A DNA stretch of 64,000 nt, taken from positions 1,124,501 to 1,188,500 of the forward strand of contig NZ_AP024484.1 in assembly GCF_017347605.1 (NCBI RefSeq), in the 5' to 3' direction. Each line of letters begins with the position of its first letter. Position 1 is the stretch's first letter. The position numbers were made by a program, and so were the translations under genes. This stretch comes from Prevotella herbatica (lineage in GTDB: Bacteria > Bacteroidota > Bacteroidia > Bacteroidales > Bacteroidaceae). Positions 50,323 through 58,804 of the stretch are shown here, one piece after another. A model generated the notes under the pieces. The model was not told the origin of the DNA. It ran no database searches and was given only the letters and a program-made list of their open reading frames with translations.

Positions 50323-51024
50323 CTATTTATCTTCTTCATTTTTAGCAATCTTTGGATGTCGCAGGTTCTCACCCATATTGGTGTATATTGAAGCCTCAGC
50401 TATATTTGTAGCATGATCGGCAATACGCTCAATGTTAGATATAATTCCATTAAGATTTATAAAAGTAAAGAGCAAATGGCGAGTTTCTTCTGGATAATGA
50501 CTATTCTTGATCGTATCCTTTATAAGTTTATGATTAATATCATCTACCACATCATCGTTTTTGATAGTCCAGACAGCCGCATCATTGTCATCATTAACAA
50601 AAGCTGAGACAGATCTCTTTACCATCAATATACTTGAAGCCATCATATTTGATAGCACCGGTAGCATATGTTCAAAAACCGTTTTGTCTTCAATACGAGA
50701 CAAGAATTTGTCTATATTCTTAACCTGATCACCAATACGTTCCAGATTTGAAATCATCTGGTAAGCAGACATTATTTTACGAATATCAGATGCTACAGGA
50801 TTCTGCAATGCAATGATATCTATGATTTCATTGCTAAGACTTATATCATAACCATCTATACGATTTTCATTCTGTTCAATTTCTTGTTGAATTTCAGTCG
50901 GAATATTAGTGGTACCGTCAACTAGCAACTTATTCACTATTTCCAACTGGCGCATTACCAATTCCACCATTTCGTTGAAATGGCTCAATAAAGAATGTAA
51001 TGCATTGTCTTTTGTTATTGCCAT
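50323..51024 (-). CDS. phoU: Phosphate-specific transport accessory protein PhoU
   Basis: A 233-residue all-helical protein with two three-helix PhoU repeats. Metal-binding-type motifs are visible: ENRIDGYDISLSNEIIDIIA in the first and DDVVDDINHKLIKDTI in the second, plus RIGDQVKNIDKFL and RIADHATNIAEA. It modulates Pst transport and represses the Pho response through the histidine kinase. Last gene of the pst operon, 43 nt after pstB. Confidence 0.95.
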   Translation of the reverse strand: MAITKDNALHSLLSHFNEMVELVMRQLEIVNKLLVDGTTNIPTEIQQEIEQNENRIDGYDISLSNEIIDIIALQNPVASDIRKIMSAYQMISNLERIGDQVKNIDKFLSRIEDKTVFEHMLPVLSNMMASSILMVKRSVSAFVNDDNDAAVWTIKNDDVVDDINHKLIKDTIKNSHYPEETRHLLFTFINLNGIISNIERIADHATNIAEASIYTNMGENLRHPKIAKNEEDK

Positions 51025-51067
51025 AATTTCATTTTTAATGCACGAAGCAATTTATAATAAATTAAAC

Positions 51068-51850
51068 TTATCCGAACTTACCTGTAAGATATGCCTCAGT
51101 ACGTGGATCTGTTGGTGTTGTAAACATTTTCTTTGTATTGTCATATTCCACCAATTCGCCAAGATACATAAACATTGACTTGTCTGAAATGCGCGCAGCT
51201 TGAGACATATTATGAGTAACCATTATAATGGTATAATCCTTTTTCAATTCAACGAGCAAGTCCTCTATCTTTGAAGTTGATATAGGATCTAAAGCTGAAG
51301 TAGGCTCGTCTAGTAATATCACTTGGGGACGAAAGGCGATGGTACGAGCGAGACATAGTCTCTGTTGCTGACCGCCTGACAAGAAGTTACCTTTGCTATG
51401 CAATGTGTCTTTCACCTCATCCCACAAGGCAACGTCACGCAACGATTTTTCTACAATTTCGTCACGTTCTTGTTTTTTCATGCGGATACCATTAAGACGG
51501 TAGCCTGCAATTACATTATCGTATATACTCAATGTAGGGAATGGATTAGGACGCTGGAACACCATACCTATTTTACGTCGCAAATTCATTGTTGGCATTT
51601 CATAGATATTATCTCCGCCAAGTAATATTTTGCCTTCTGTACTAATATTTGGATAAAGCTCGTGCATGCGGTTAATTGCTCTCAATAGAGTTGTTTTACC
51701 ACATCCAGATGGTCCCATAATAGCTGTGATAGAATGTGCTTCTATCTCTGCTGAGACATGTTTCACAGCATACTTATCGTCACCATAGCTAATAGAAATA
51801 TCTTCTATTGACATCACCGGTGTTGTTGTATTTTCTTTTGTATTTATCAT
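51068..51850 (-). CDS. pstB: Phosphate ABC transporter ATP-binding protein PstB
   Basis: A 260-residue ATPase. Walker A GPSGCGKTTLL, Q-loop GMVFQRPNPFP, signature LSGGQQQRLCLAR and Walker B VILLDEPTSALD are complete, and PstB-type VAGYRLNGI follows the Q-loop. The frame extends to a TTG at 51877 inside pstA; the ATG at 51850, 7 nt after the pstA stop, is the better start. Confidence 0.96.
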   Translation of the reverse strand: MINTKENTTTPVMSIEDISISYGDDKYAVKHVSAEIEAHSITAIMGPSGCGKTTLLRAINRMHELYPNISTEGKILLGGDNIYEMPTMNLRRKIGMVFQRPNPFPTLSIYDNVIAGYRLNGIRMKKQERDEIVEKSLRDVALWDEVKDTLHSKGNFLSGGQQQRLCLARTIAFRPQVILLDEPTSALDPISTSKIEDLLVELKKDYTIIMVTHNMSQAARISDKSMFMYLGELVEYDNTKKMFTTPTDPRTEAYLTGKFG

Positions 51851-51857
51851 TTTCTTT

Positions 51858-52757
51858 TTATTTTCTTTTTGCTCCAATCCATTTTGATATCAAATTGAGT
51901 ATCAACACAAATCCCATGAGGAAGATTGTAGAGCTCCATATCAGATTTACCATGTTTGGATCATTATAAAACTGCCAAATCAACAATGGTACGGCCGAAC
52001 CAGGCTTAGCAATATTCCAGTTTACATCTGGATTACCTAATGTTGTAAGCATCAATGGAGCTGTCTCACCTAAAACACGCGACACAGCAAGCAGTATACC
52101 ACTAATCAATCCTGAGAAAGATGTAGGAATAAGCACTCGCCATATCACTTTATAATAAGGTGTTCCAAGGGCAATAGCCGCCTCTTTCAGAGTATCTGGA
52201 ACCATTTTGAGCGACTCCTCAGTAGAGCGCACAATAAGTGGTAACATCATAATAGCTAAAGCTACACCACCGGCTAATACAGAGTATCCTTTTGTTAAAG
52301 GAACCACAACCCAGATATAAGCAATAATACCAATAACTATCGATGGTACTCCTTGCATAATATCTGCAATATCACGTATCACACAGGCATATTTTTTCTT
52401 ACTGTTTTCTGAAAGATATACACCTATTACTATTCCCATAGGTATTGCTATTACAGATGCGATAAGAACCAAATAAATTGAACCAAGTATACCGTTTGCT
52501 ATTCCTCCCGGAATAATCTCTCCATTGGCTGTAGCCATCATTGCTGTGAAGGTGTCTGGAGCTACTTGGGTAAAGAAAGCCAAATTGATTTGTTTGTAAC
52601 CTTTTACCAACAATGTACCGATAATCAGGAAAACCATAGAGATTGTAAGGAAAGAAAATACCATCACAAGTATCTTAAAGATATTGTTTTTAGCTTTTCT
52701 ATAACCAATTGAGGATAACAGTCCTGCAGTTTTCCCTATATTAATAATATTATCCAT
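51858..52757 (-). CDS. pstA: Phosphate ABC transporter permease PstA
   Basis: A 299-residue permease with six membrane helices. The transmembrane domain carries the ATPase-coupling EAA loop KEAAIALGTPYYKVIWRVLI. The N-terminal helix precedes a periplasmic loop. Its start codon shares one base with the pstC stop. Confidence 0.95.
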   Translation of the reverse strand: MDNIINIGKTAGLLSSIGYRKAKNNIFKILVMVFSFLTISMVFLIIGTLLVKGYKQINLAFFTQVAPDTFTAMMATANGEIIPGGIANGILGSIYLVLIASVIAIPMGIVIGVYLSENSKKKYACVIRDIADIMQGVPSIVIGIIAYIWVVVPLTKGYSVLAGGVALAIMMLPLIVRSTEESLKMVPDTLKEAAIALGTPYYKVIWRVLIPTSFSGLISGILLAVSRVLGETAPLMLTTLGNPDVNWNIAKPGSAVPLLIWQFYNDPNMVNLIWSSTIFLMGFVLILNLISKWIGAKRK

Positions 52758-53608
52758 TATCCAATCTTTTTAATTATGTATTTTCCTATCGCATTGATAA
52801 TAGTTGTTATCACAAAGAGTAGTAGAGCAAGCTCTATCAACGCACTCAACTGTAATCCGCTAGCCTCTCCAAACTGGTTTGCAATAACACTAGCCATTGT
52901 ATTACCTGTTGAGAAGAGTCCATGTGGTATCGCATTTTCGTTGCCAATAAGCATTGTCACAGCCAAAGTTTCACCTATTGCTCTACCAAAAGCTAGTATG
53001 TAACTTGCTGTCATTCCAGAACGAGCATTTGGCAATATAACCGTACGTATCACTTCCAATCGAGTGGCACCTAAAGCATAAGCGGCTTCTTTAAGATCAT
53101 TTGGCACCATCGCTATAGTTGTATTACTCAAAGATGTGGCATAAGGCACAATCATGATGGCAAGTATCAAGGCGGATGTGAATACTCCGAATCCCTGCGG
53201 ACTTAAACCAGCCTCAACTACCAACGGACATAGGATATAGAAACCCCATAGACCATATATAATAGACGGAATACCAGCCAACAGATCTACTAATGTGCCA
53301 ACAATAGATGCAAGCTTTGTACCGCGAAAATATTCTGCAACAAACAGAGATGTGCAGAACGCCAAGGGGATTGCGATAACCAGAGCCAGAACTGAGGTGA
53401 GTATAGTACCGACTATAAATAATAACGCGCCATAGTTCTCGCTCCCCTGGGTTGGATCCCACTGATCAGAGATCAGAAACCGCCATCCAAATTTGGATAT
53501 TGACGGTAACGACCCCTCGAACAGTGAAAACACCATCGCCGCGGCTATCAAGACGATAACCAGTGAGGAGAAGAACAATACGCGTTTCAGAATTTTATCA
53601 CTATTCAT
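52757..53608 (-). CDS. pstC: Phosphate ABC transporter permease PstC
   Basis: A 283-residue six-helix permease. The coupling loop is KEAAYALGATRLEVIRTVIL; the conserved PSIIYGLWGFY and GRAIGETLAVTMLIG segments are characteristic of PstC. The gene begins one base after the pstS stop. Confidence 0.95.
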   Translation of the reverse strand: MNSDKILKRVLFFSSLVIVLIAAAMVFSLFEGSLPSISKFGWRFLISDQWDPTQGSENYGALLFIVGTILTSVLALVIAIPLAFCTSLFVAEYFRGTKLASIVGTLVDLLAGIPSIIYGLWGFYILCPLVVEAGLSPQGFGVFTSALILAIMIVPYATSLSNTTIAMVPNDLKEAAYALGATRLEVIRTVILPNARSGMTASYILAFGRAIGETLAVTMLIGNENAIPHGLFSTGNTMASVIANQFGEASGLQLSALIELALLLFVITTIINAIGKYIIKKIG

Positions 53609-54646
53609 TTACTTCAGAATTCTTTTTCCTTTGTAAGTCACTGTGCGTAATATAGCTTTTGCTCTTGCTGCTACACCTGCTGGAAGTGGAGCATAATTGG
53701 TTTTAACAGCCAATGCTTGTGCATTGCGACTTACCATCCAGTCTATCAATTTCAATGTTGCCTGAGCCTGAGCAAAGCTGCGGTTGTTGTAAGCCTGATC
53801 TTTATAGATTATTAGCCATGTAAAACCAGCTATAGGGTAAGCTGTTGGGGCAGAAGAGTTGGTAAGCATAACACGTGTATCTGCAGGAATTTTACCTTTT
53901 CCAGCTGCACTTGTAGAAGCTACTGTAGCTTTGATGAACTTTCCAGCTTTATTTTGGATAAGTGCTGACGGTTCACGTTGTGCGAAAGCGTATTCAGAAC
54001 CTATATATCCTATAGACCCTTGTGTCTGATGAATAGCACCTGCGACACCAGGATTTCCTTTTGCACCTACACCTACAGGCCAGTTTACAGTCTTACCAGC
54101 ACCAACCTTAGAATGCCATACTTTATTTACCTTAGTAAGATAATCTGTAAACATATTAGTTGTACCACTACCATCAGAACGATGAACTACTGTAATTTCC
54201 TTATTTGGGAATCTTACACCTGGGTTCAATTTTCTCAAAGCAGGATGATTCCAATTTCTAATTTGTCCCAAGAAAATAGAAGCTAAAACAGTAGGAGTCA
54301 GTTTAATCTGCTTTACACCTGGTAGATTATAAGCTACAACTACCGCACCACTACATGTAGGAATATGAACGATAGGAGCCGGCATCTCTCGAAGTTCTTG
54401 ATTTGTAAGGAATGCATCTGACGCACCAAAATCTACAATTTTATCTTTCAGACTGCGGATACCACCACCTGAACCAATGCCGCCATAAGTTACTTTAGCA
54501 TGTGCTGCTCTTTCATAAGACGCAAATGCTGCATTATAGAATGGTTCTGGGAATGTTGCTCCTGCACCTGATATTGACTGCGCACTAACCTTGTTGCCTA
54601 GAGTCATCAGACTCAACAATGCAACTAAAACAATACTCTTTTTCAT
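53609..54646 (-). CDS. pstS: Phosphate-binding periplasmic protein PstS
   Basis: A 345-residue protein. A signal peptide occupies residues 1-22 (MKKSIVLVALLSLMTLGNKV, cleavage after SAQ). Phosphate-binding loops are evident: GAGATFPEPFY, GIGSGGGIRSLKDKIVDFGA with the SDA that follows, and HRSDGSGTTNMF. It captures phosphate and feeds PstCA. There is no lipobox cysteine, so it is probably soluble in the periplasm. Confidence 0.96.
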   Translation of the reverse strand: MKKSIVLVALLSLMTLGNKVSAQSISGAGATFPEPFYNAAFASYERAAHAKVTYGGIGSGGGIRSLKDKIVDFGASDAFLTNQELREMPAPIVHIPTCSGAVVVAYNLPGVKQIKLTPTVLASIFLGQIRNWNHPALRKLNPGVRFPNKEITVVHRSDGSGTTNMFTDYLTKVNKVWHSKVGAGKTVNWPVGVGAKGNPGVAGAIHQTQGSIGYIGSEYAFAQREPSALIQNKAGKFIKATVASTSAAGKGKIPADTRVMLTNSSAPTAYPIAGFTWLIIYKDQAYNNRSFAQAQATLKLIDWMVSRNAQALAVKTNYAPLPAGVAARAKAILRTVTYKGKRILK

Positions 54647-54723
54647 ATAATTTTATATTTAAAAAATAATTTATCTTTTGTTTTTAACAGACTATAGTAA
54701 TATAACTATCTTCTTATTTATGT

Positions 54724-55710
54724 TTATAAGCTATACTTGAAACTTACAAGATAGCTTGTTGATGTTTTAGAACCTGACTTAGAAGGATCACTTATCTGCA
54801 CGTTAGGTGATATTGCAACACCTTTTGCAGGTAATATTTCAAGACCAGCTGTATAAAGGTTTCCGTCAGTAGCATTCCAACCATTGCTTGCACCATTGAG
54901 TTTCTTTGATGTTAAGTTATCATAGCGTCCAAATACAGCAAATGTCTTACATGGATTGTATGTACCCCAGAATGATAATCCATTAAAATTATGATCTTTT
55001 ACCTTGTTATGGCCAGTCTGTAAGTTGTATTCGCCACCTACTGTAAACTTATCGTCTTTATAAGCTATCATGGCATTGAATGTAGTCTGAGCTTCCAATT
55101 TTTTCTGGTAATCTCCATAAACACGAAGATATAGTTTTTTTATTGGCTGATATGTCAATCCGGCAGAAACTTTAACAGCGCTATCAGACTGTAATGATTT
55201 GTAACCTTCGCCGTTTACAACCTGAGCATCAATACTCAACTCAGGAACTATTTGATATTTGATACCCAATCCAAGGTCTGCACTTGATGCATATCCATTA
55301 AGATCTTGGAATGATTTCAAAAGATAACGCTTACCCCATAAAGCCTCCTGTAAATTAAAAGTATTGGTACCTATCAAACCAAAGTCAATCGTAAGGCCGT
55401 TTCTTGAATATTCGCCGTAAGCATTCTTTATATAAGCGGTGTAAGCAGAACCCTGATAACCGTTATTTTTATCTGTAACATCCATCACTGCCTTTGCAGA
55501 GAAATAAGGTGAGAAGTTGTAGGCGTAACCTAAGTAGGCTCTTGAAATCTCGAAGGCAGTGTTTGTCTTACCATCTGTAGATTGTACCCTGAAATCAGTG
55601 AACACTGTGGCTATCGGTCTTCCACTTGGTTTAAATGTACTAGTGGTCTCCTGTGCCATACCTGCTGCTGCAAGCATAATGCTCATCACTGAAATAAAAA
55701 TTCTTCTCAT
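54724..55710 (-). CDS. Outer-membrane porin, probably phosphate-related
   Basis: A 328-residue beta-barrel protein with a signal peptide (MRRIFISVMSIMLAAAGMAQ). The rest alternates short amphipathic strands and turns with many Tyr and Gly, resembling OprP/OprO-type porins (porin_O_P family). As first gene of the pst operon it likely lets phosphate through the outer membrane; that role rests on context. It lies 77 nt upstream of pstS. Confidence 0.82.
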   Translation of the reverse strand: MRRIFISVMSIMLAAAGMAQETTSTFKPSGRPIATVFTDFRVQSTDGKTNTAFEISRAYLGYAYNFSPYFSAKAVMDVTDKNNGYQGSAYTAYIKNAYGEYSRNGLTIDFGLIGTNTFNLQEALWGKRYLLKSFQDLNGYASSADLGLGIKYQIVPELSIDAQVVNGEGYKSLQSDSAVKVSAGLTYQPIKKLYLRVYGDYQKKLEAQTTFNAMIAYKDDKFTVGGEYNLQTGHNKVKDHNFNGLSFWGTYNPCKTFAVFGRYDNLTSKKLNGASNGWNATDGNLYTAGLEILPAKGVAISPNVQISDPSKSGSKTSTSYLVSFKYSL

Positions 55711-55759
55711 CTTCTTAGCATTGTAATTAATATGACTTTATCATTTCTAAATCATGCTG

Positions 55760-55767
55760 CAAAGGTA
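55760..55767 (-). promoter_or_regulatory. -7 element of the pst operon promoter
   Basis: TACCTTTG on the minus strand, 50 nt upstream of the porin ATG. The -33 position shows ATG rather than TTG, as might be expected for an activator-dependent promoter. Confidence 0.6.
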
Positions 55768-55810
55768 CCGTCAGAATATTTCGTCTTCATTGCATTAAGA
55801 TTATAAAGCC

Positions 55811-55839
55811 TTTACATATTTTTTTCATTCATGTTACAA
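55811..55839 (-). promoter_or_regulatory. Candidate Pho box: three heptamers at 11-bp period
   Basis: On the minus strand TTGTAAC (55833-55839), ATGAAAA (55822-55828) and ATGTAAA (55811-55817) are spaced exactly 11 bp apart, the geometry of PhoB-type direct repeats. They lie about 45-70 bp upstream of the -7 element. The match to the E. coli heptamer CTGTCAT is weak. Confidence 0.4.
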
Positions 55840-55858
55840 GTAATACAGGCTAACTTTT

Positions 55859-55910
55859 AAAAAGTATAAACCCGAATAAAATCAGAAATTACACTTTTGA
55901 CTTTATCCGG
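55859..55910 (-). terminator. Terminator of the candidate small RNA
   Basis: A 10-bp stem with one G-T pair (minus strand 55901-55910 with 55870-55879; CCCGGATAAA arm) followed by a T-rich stretch (TTTATACTTTT). Confidence 0.6.
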
Positions 55911-56169
55911 GGGATGAGTATCTTATAATAATAAGGTTAGCAACTTTACTGATAGAAATTATATTGATGAATATGCTGTTCACTATGACGGGACAGATTT
56001 CTATGATTTGTAATATAACCGTCTCCTTGTTACGCCTTGAAGCCCGATTAACGTCATCGTCATCTGTTTACTGTCAGCAAGTATATCCTTTCCTATATAT
56101 ATTATCTAATATTACTTGCTATACTTGAGTTTCGTCTATTTCTCTTGAATTTGCACATCTTTCTGTCTG
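55859..56169 (-). ncRNA. Candidate small RNA of about 310 nt upstream of the pst operon
   Basis: A -7 element (TACCTTTG, 56176-56183) and a terminator (55859-55910) on the same strand delimit a transcript with no ATG-started frame longer than 20 codons. It matches none of the RNAs I can recognise by eye (6S, tmRNA, RNase P, SRP). The pst promoter begins directly after its terminator. Existence is inferred from signals alone. Confidence 0.4.
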
Positions 56170-56175
56170 TCGATG

Positions 56176-56183
56176 CAAAGGTA
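56176..56183 (-). promoter_or_regulatory. -7 element upstream of the candidate small RNA
   Basis: TACCTTTG on the minus strand. A TTG at the usual distance is missing; ATG occurs at 56204-56206. Confidence 0.45.
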
Positions 56184-56453
56184 AGATGGTTATATTTCAT
56201 AATCATTATCACAGAGTTATGATTATAGTACAAAATTGTTACGATAATATCGAGTATATCATTATAACGCTATAAAGACGTAACCAGGACATAGCTTAGC
56301 ATAGCTAGATTTTCTATTTTTCGCTACCATTCCTTTTATTATAAGGAATTCGAACTCAAACGTAACCCCGTAGCTAAAAAAAAGAATTTTTATAGAGGGA
56401 CATCCACGAAAATTATCCGTAATTTGTATACAGCAAGTTTGGTATAATGTTTG
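56184..56453. other. Intergenic spacer upstream of the DUF3737 gene
   Basis: AT-rich DNA with a small ATTCCTT/AAGGAAT-type hairpin near 56330-56350 and two GTAGCTA/CATAGCT-like words. No gene seen. Confidence 0.5.
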
Positions 56454-56461
56454 TATCTTTG
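56454..56461 (+). promoter_or_regulatory. -7 element of the DUF3737-aminotransferase operon
   Basis: TATCTTTG, a perfect consensus match, 46 nt upstream of the ATG at 56508. No TTG at 19-21 nt. Confidence 0.6.
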
Positions 56462-56507
56462 TACCGTGAGTTTTAAATAAAAGAAAAAATAGGTATTAAA
56501 CAAAAGT

Positions 56508-57350
56508 ATGAAACTAATAAAGAATAAGGAATTTGGTGGAGAGCGCCCTCTCTTCGGAGAAAAAGATACACGACTTGAGGATATAACCATTGTTGATGGT
56601 GAATCAGGAATAAAATGTTGCGAGAATCTGGAATGTGATAATTCCAAGTTCTATGGCAAATATCCTTGGTGGCATGTTGACAAGAGTATTATAACAAACT
56701 GCTATTTCGCTCCAGAAAGCCGTTCTGCCATTTGGTACAGCAACGATATGAAAATGCAGGACTCTGTGATTGACGGTCCTAAATTTTTCAGAGAGATGAA
56801 CAATCTAGAACTGGAAAATGTGAAAATCAACGATGCTGACGAAACTTTTTGGAAAGTAAACGGATTGAAGCTCAAGAATGTAGAACTTCACGAAGGCACC
56901 TATCCATTCATGTTTTCAAGCAATATACATGTAGACGGTCTTGTGAGCGATTCAAAATATGTGTTTCAATATTGTCATAACGTAGAGATACACAACGCTA
57001 AAATCACAACTAAAGACAGTTTTTGGGAATGTGACAACGTGACAGTATATGACTCAGAGCTAAATGGCGAGTATCTTGCATGGCACAGCAAAAATATAAA
57101 GTTAGTGAGATGCCACATAAGTGGCGAGCAACCACTATGCTATATTGACGGAATAATTCTTGAAGATTGCACATTCGATGCTGAATGTGACCGTACATTT
57201 GAAGACAGCACTAATATAAACGCAAACATAACTGGAACAATAACAGAAATTAAAAATCCGATAAGCGGAAAAATCACAGCCGATAAAATTGGCAAAATCA
57301 CATACGATGAATACGCCAAGGGGAAAGACTGCATTATTGAAACAAGATAA
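56508..57350 (+). CDS. DUF3737 family right-handed beta-helix protein
   Basis: A 280-residue protein without signal peptide. It consists of repeats of about 20 residues with hydrophobic/Asn pattern (LENVKINDADETFWKVNGLK, LKNVELHEGTYPFMFSSNIH), as in pectin-lyase-like parallel beta-helices. GGERPLFGEKDTRLEDITI near the N-terminus is characteristic of DUF3737. Function unknown. It is 2 nt upstream of the PatB-type aminotransferase gene, so the two are translated from one mRNA. Confidence 0.88.
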   Translation: MKLIKNKEFGGERPLFGEKDTRLEDITIVDGESGIKCCENLECDNSKFYGKYPWWHVDKSIITNCYFAPESRSAIWYSNDMKMQDSVIDGPKFFREMNNLELENVKINDADETFWKVNGLKLKNVELHEGTYPFMFSSNIHVDGLVSDSKYVFQYCHNVEIHNAKITTKDSFWECDNVTVYDSELNGEYLAWHSKNIKLVRCHISGEQPLCYIDGIILEDCTFDAECDRTFEDSTNINANITGTITEIKNPISGKITADKIGKITYDEYAKGKDCIIETR

Positions 57351-57352
57351 AT

Positions 57353-58549
57353 ATGAAATACGATTTCGACAAACAGATTGAGCGACGCGGCACAAACTCA
57401 TACAAGTGGGATTTACCAGAAGAAGGAGTGATCCCAATGTGGGTAGCCGACATGGACTTTGAGACAGCACCTTGCATTATAGAGGCACTGAAAAAGCGTG
57501 TAGAGCATGGCGTATTTGGCTACACACTAGTACCAGACAGTTATTATGAGGCGATAACTAATTGGTTCAAACGCCGTCACAACTGGGAGATAGACCGTTC
57601 TTGGATTTTATATACATCAGGCGTAGTTCCTGCATTGACAGCTTCATTGCAGGCTTTGACCATGCAAGGTGAAAAGGTGCTTATACAGACTCCGGCATAC
57701 AACTGCTTCTTCACAAGCATAAAGAACTGCGGTTGCGAGGTTACTGAAACAGCTCTAAAAAGAGAAGGCAACAGCTTTGTTATGGATTTCGACGACTTTG
57801 AACGTAAATGTGCAGATCCAAAAGTTACAGTATTTGTGCTATGCAATCCTCATAATCCTTCAGGACGTGTATGGAAGAAAGAAGAATTGCTACGCATAAA
57901 CAGCATCTGCGAAAGAAATGGAGTTAAGATAATTTCAGACGAGATACATTGCGAACTTATTATGCCAGAATATACATTCACACCGTTCGCCAGCGTGAGC
58001 GATGAATGTCGTGACAACAGCATCATTCTCAATTCTCCGTCAAAATCATTCAATATTGCGGGTCTACAAATTGCTAATATTATATGCAGCAATCAACCCC
58101 TGCGTAGACGCATAGACAGAGCTTTAAACATCAATGAAGTATGCGACGTTAATCCTTTTGGTGTAATTGCATTACAGGAAGCATATAACAATGGTGAGGA
58201 TTGGCTTAACGAGCTTAACCAATACCTATACGACAACTATAAAGCTCTTAAGGATTTCTTTACGGAATATCTTCCAAAACTTGAGGTTATACGTCTTGAA
58301 GGAACATACCTTGTATGGATAGATATTTCAAGAATAGAACTCACTGCCGACGAAGCTGCGAAAAAGTTGCTTGATAATGCAAAAGTGAAGATCAACAGCG
58401 GAACCATGTACGGTAGAAAAGAAGGATTCTGTTATCTTCGTATAAACATAGCCTGCACAAGAGCCAACCTTATGGAAGGACTCAAAAGAATGGGCAGGGA
58501 ACTTTGTGTATACATGGAAGATGACGACGAACATGGATGCCCCATGTAA
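57353..58549 (+). CDS. PatB/MalY-type PLP-dependent aminotransferase (probable cystathionine beta-lyase)
   Basis: A 398-residue fold-type I PLP enzyme. Family marks: MKYDFDKQIERRGTNSYKWD and PMWVADMDFETAP at the N-terminus, CNPHNPSGRVW, ISDEIHCELIMP and the PLP lysine in NSPSKSFNIAGLQIAN (about residue 230). Relatives are cystathionine/cysteine beta-lyases that also act as MalY in E. coli. Coupled to the DUF3737 gene by a 2-nt gap. Confidence 0.93.
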   Translation: MKYDFDKQIERRGTNSYKWDLPEEGVIPMWVADMDFETAPCIIEALKKRVEHGVFGYTLVPDSYYEAITNWFKRRHNWEIDRSWILYTSGVVPALTASLQALTMQGEKVLIQTPAYNCFFTSIKNCGCEVTETALKREGNSFVMDFDDFERKCADPKVTVFVLCNPHNPSGRVWKKEELLRINSICERNGVKIISDEIHCELIMPEYTFTPFASVSDECRDNSIILNSPSKSFNIAGLQIANIICSNQPLRRRIDRALNINEVCDVNPFGVIALQEAYNNGEDWLNELNQYLYDNYKALKDFFTEYLPKLEVIRLEGTYLVWIDISRIELTADEAAKKLLDNAKVKINSGTMYGRKEGFCYLRINIACTRANLMEGLKRMGRELCVYMEDDDEHGCPM

Positions 58550-58587
58550 AGAATATATCTCTATAGGACAAGATTAATAAAAAACAA

Positions 58588-58632
58588 GAAAGGCGGATAT
58601 CCTGCAAAAAGGAATCTGCCTTTCTTTATTTA
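58588..58632 (+). terminator. Intrinsic terminator after the aminotransferase gene
   Basis: An 11-bp perfect stem (GAAAGGCGGAT at 58588-58598 with 58614-58624), 15-nt loop and a T-rich tail. Confidence 0.88.
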
Positions 58633-58708
58633 CGTTAATCAAGAAGATAAATAAGACAAAAAACGAAAAAAACGTAACTATAACATATATTATACCGACA
58701 AAAAGTAA

Positions 58709-58716
58709 TATTTTTG
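58709..58716 (+). promoter_or_regulatory. -7 element upstream of the M16 peptidase gene
   Basis: TATTTTTG matches TAnnTTTG; leader of about 80 nt to the ATG at 58805. Confidence 0.45.
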
Positions 58717-58804
58717 CATTGTCAAAAAGTTTACGGCACTTAATAACAAAACGAAAAATGCCATAACAACAGGATAGTAATTAAAGATAATAAACAAGAA
58801 CCAC

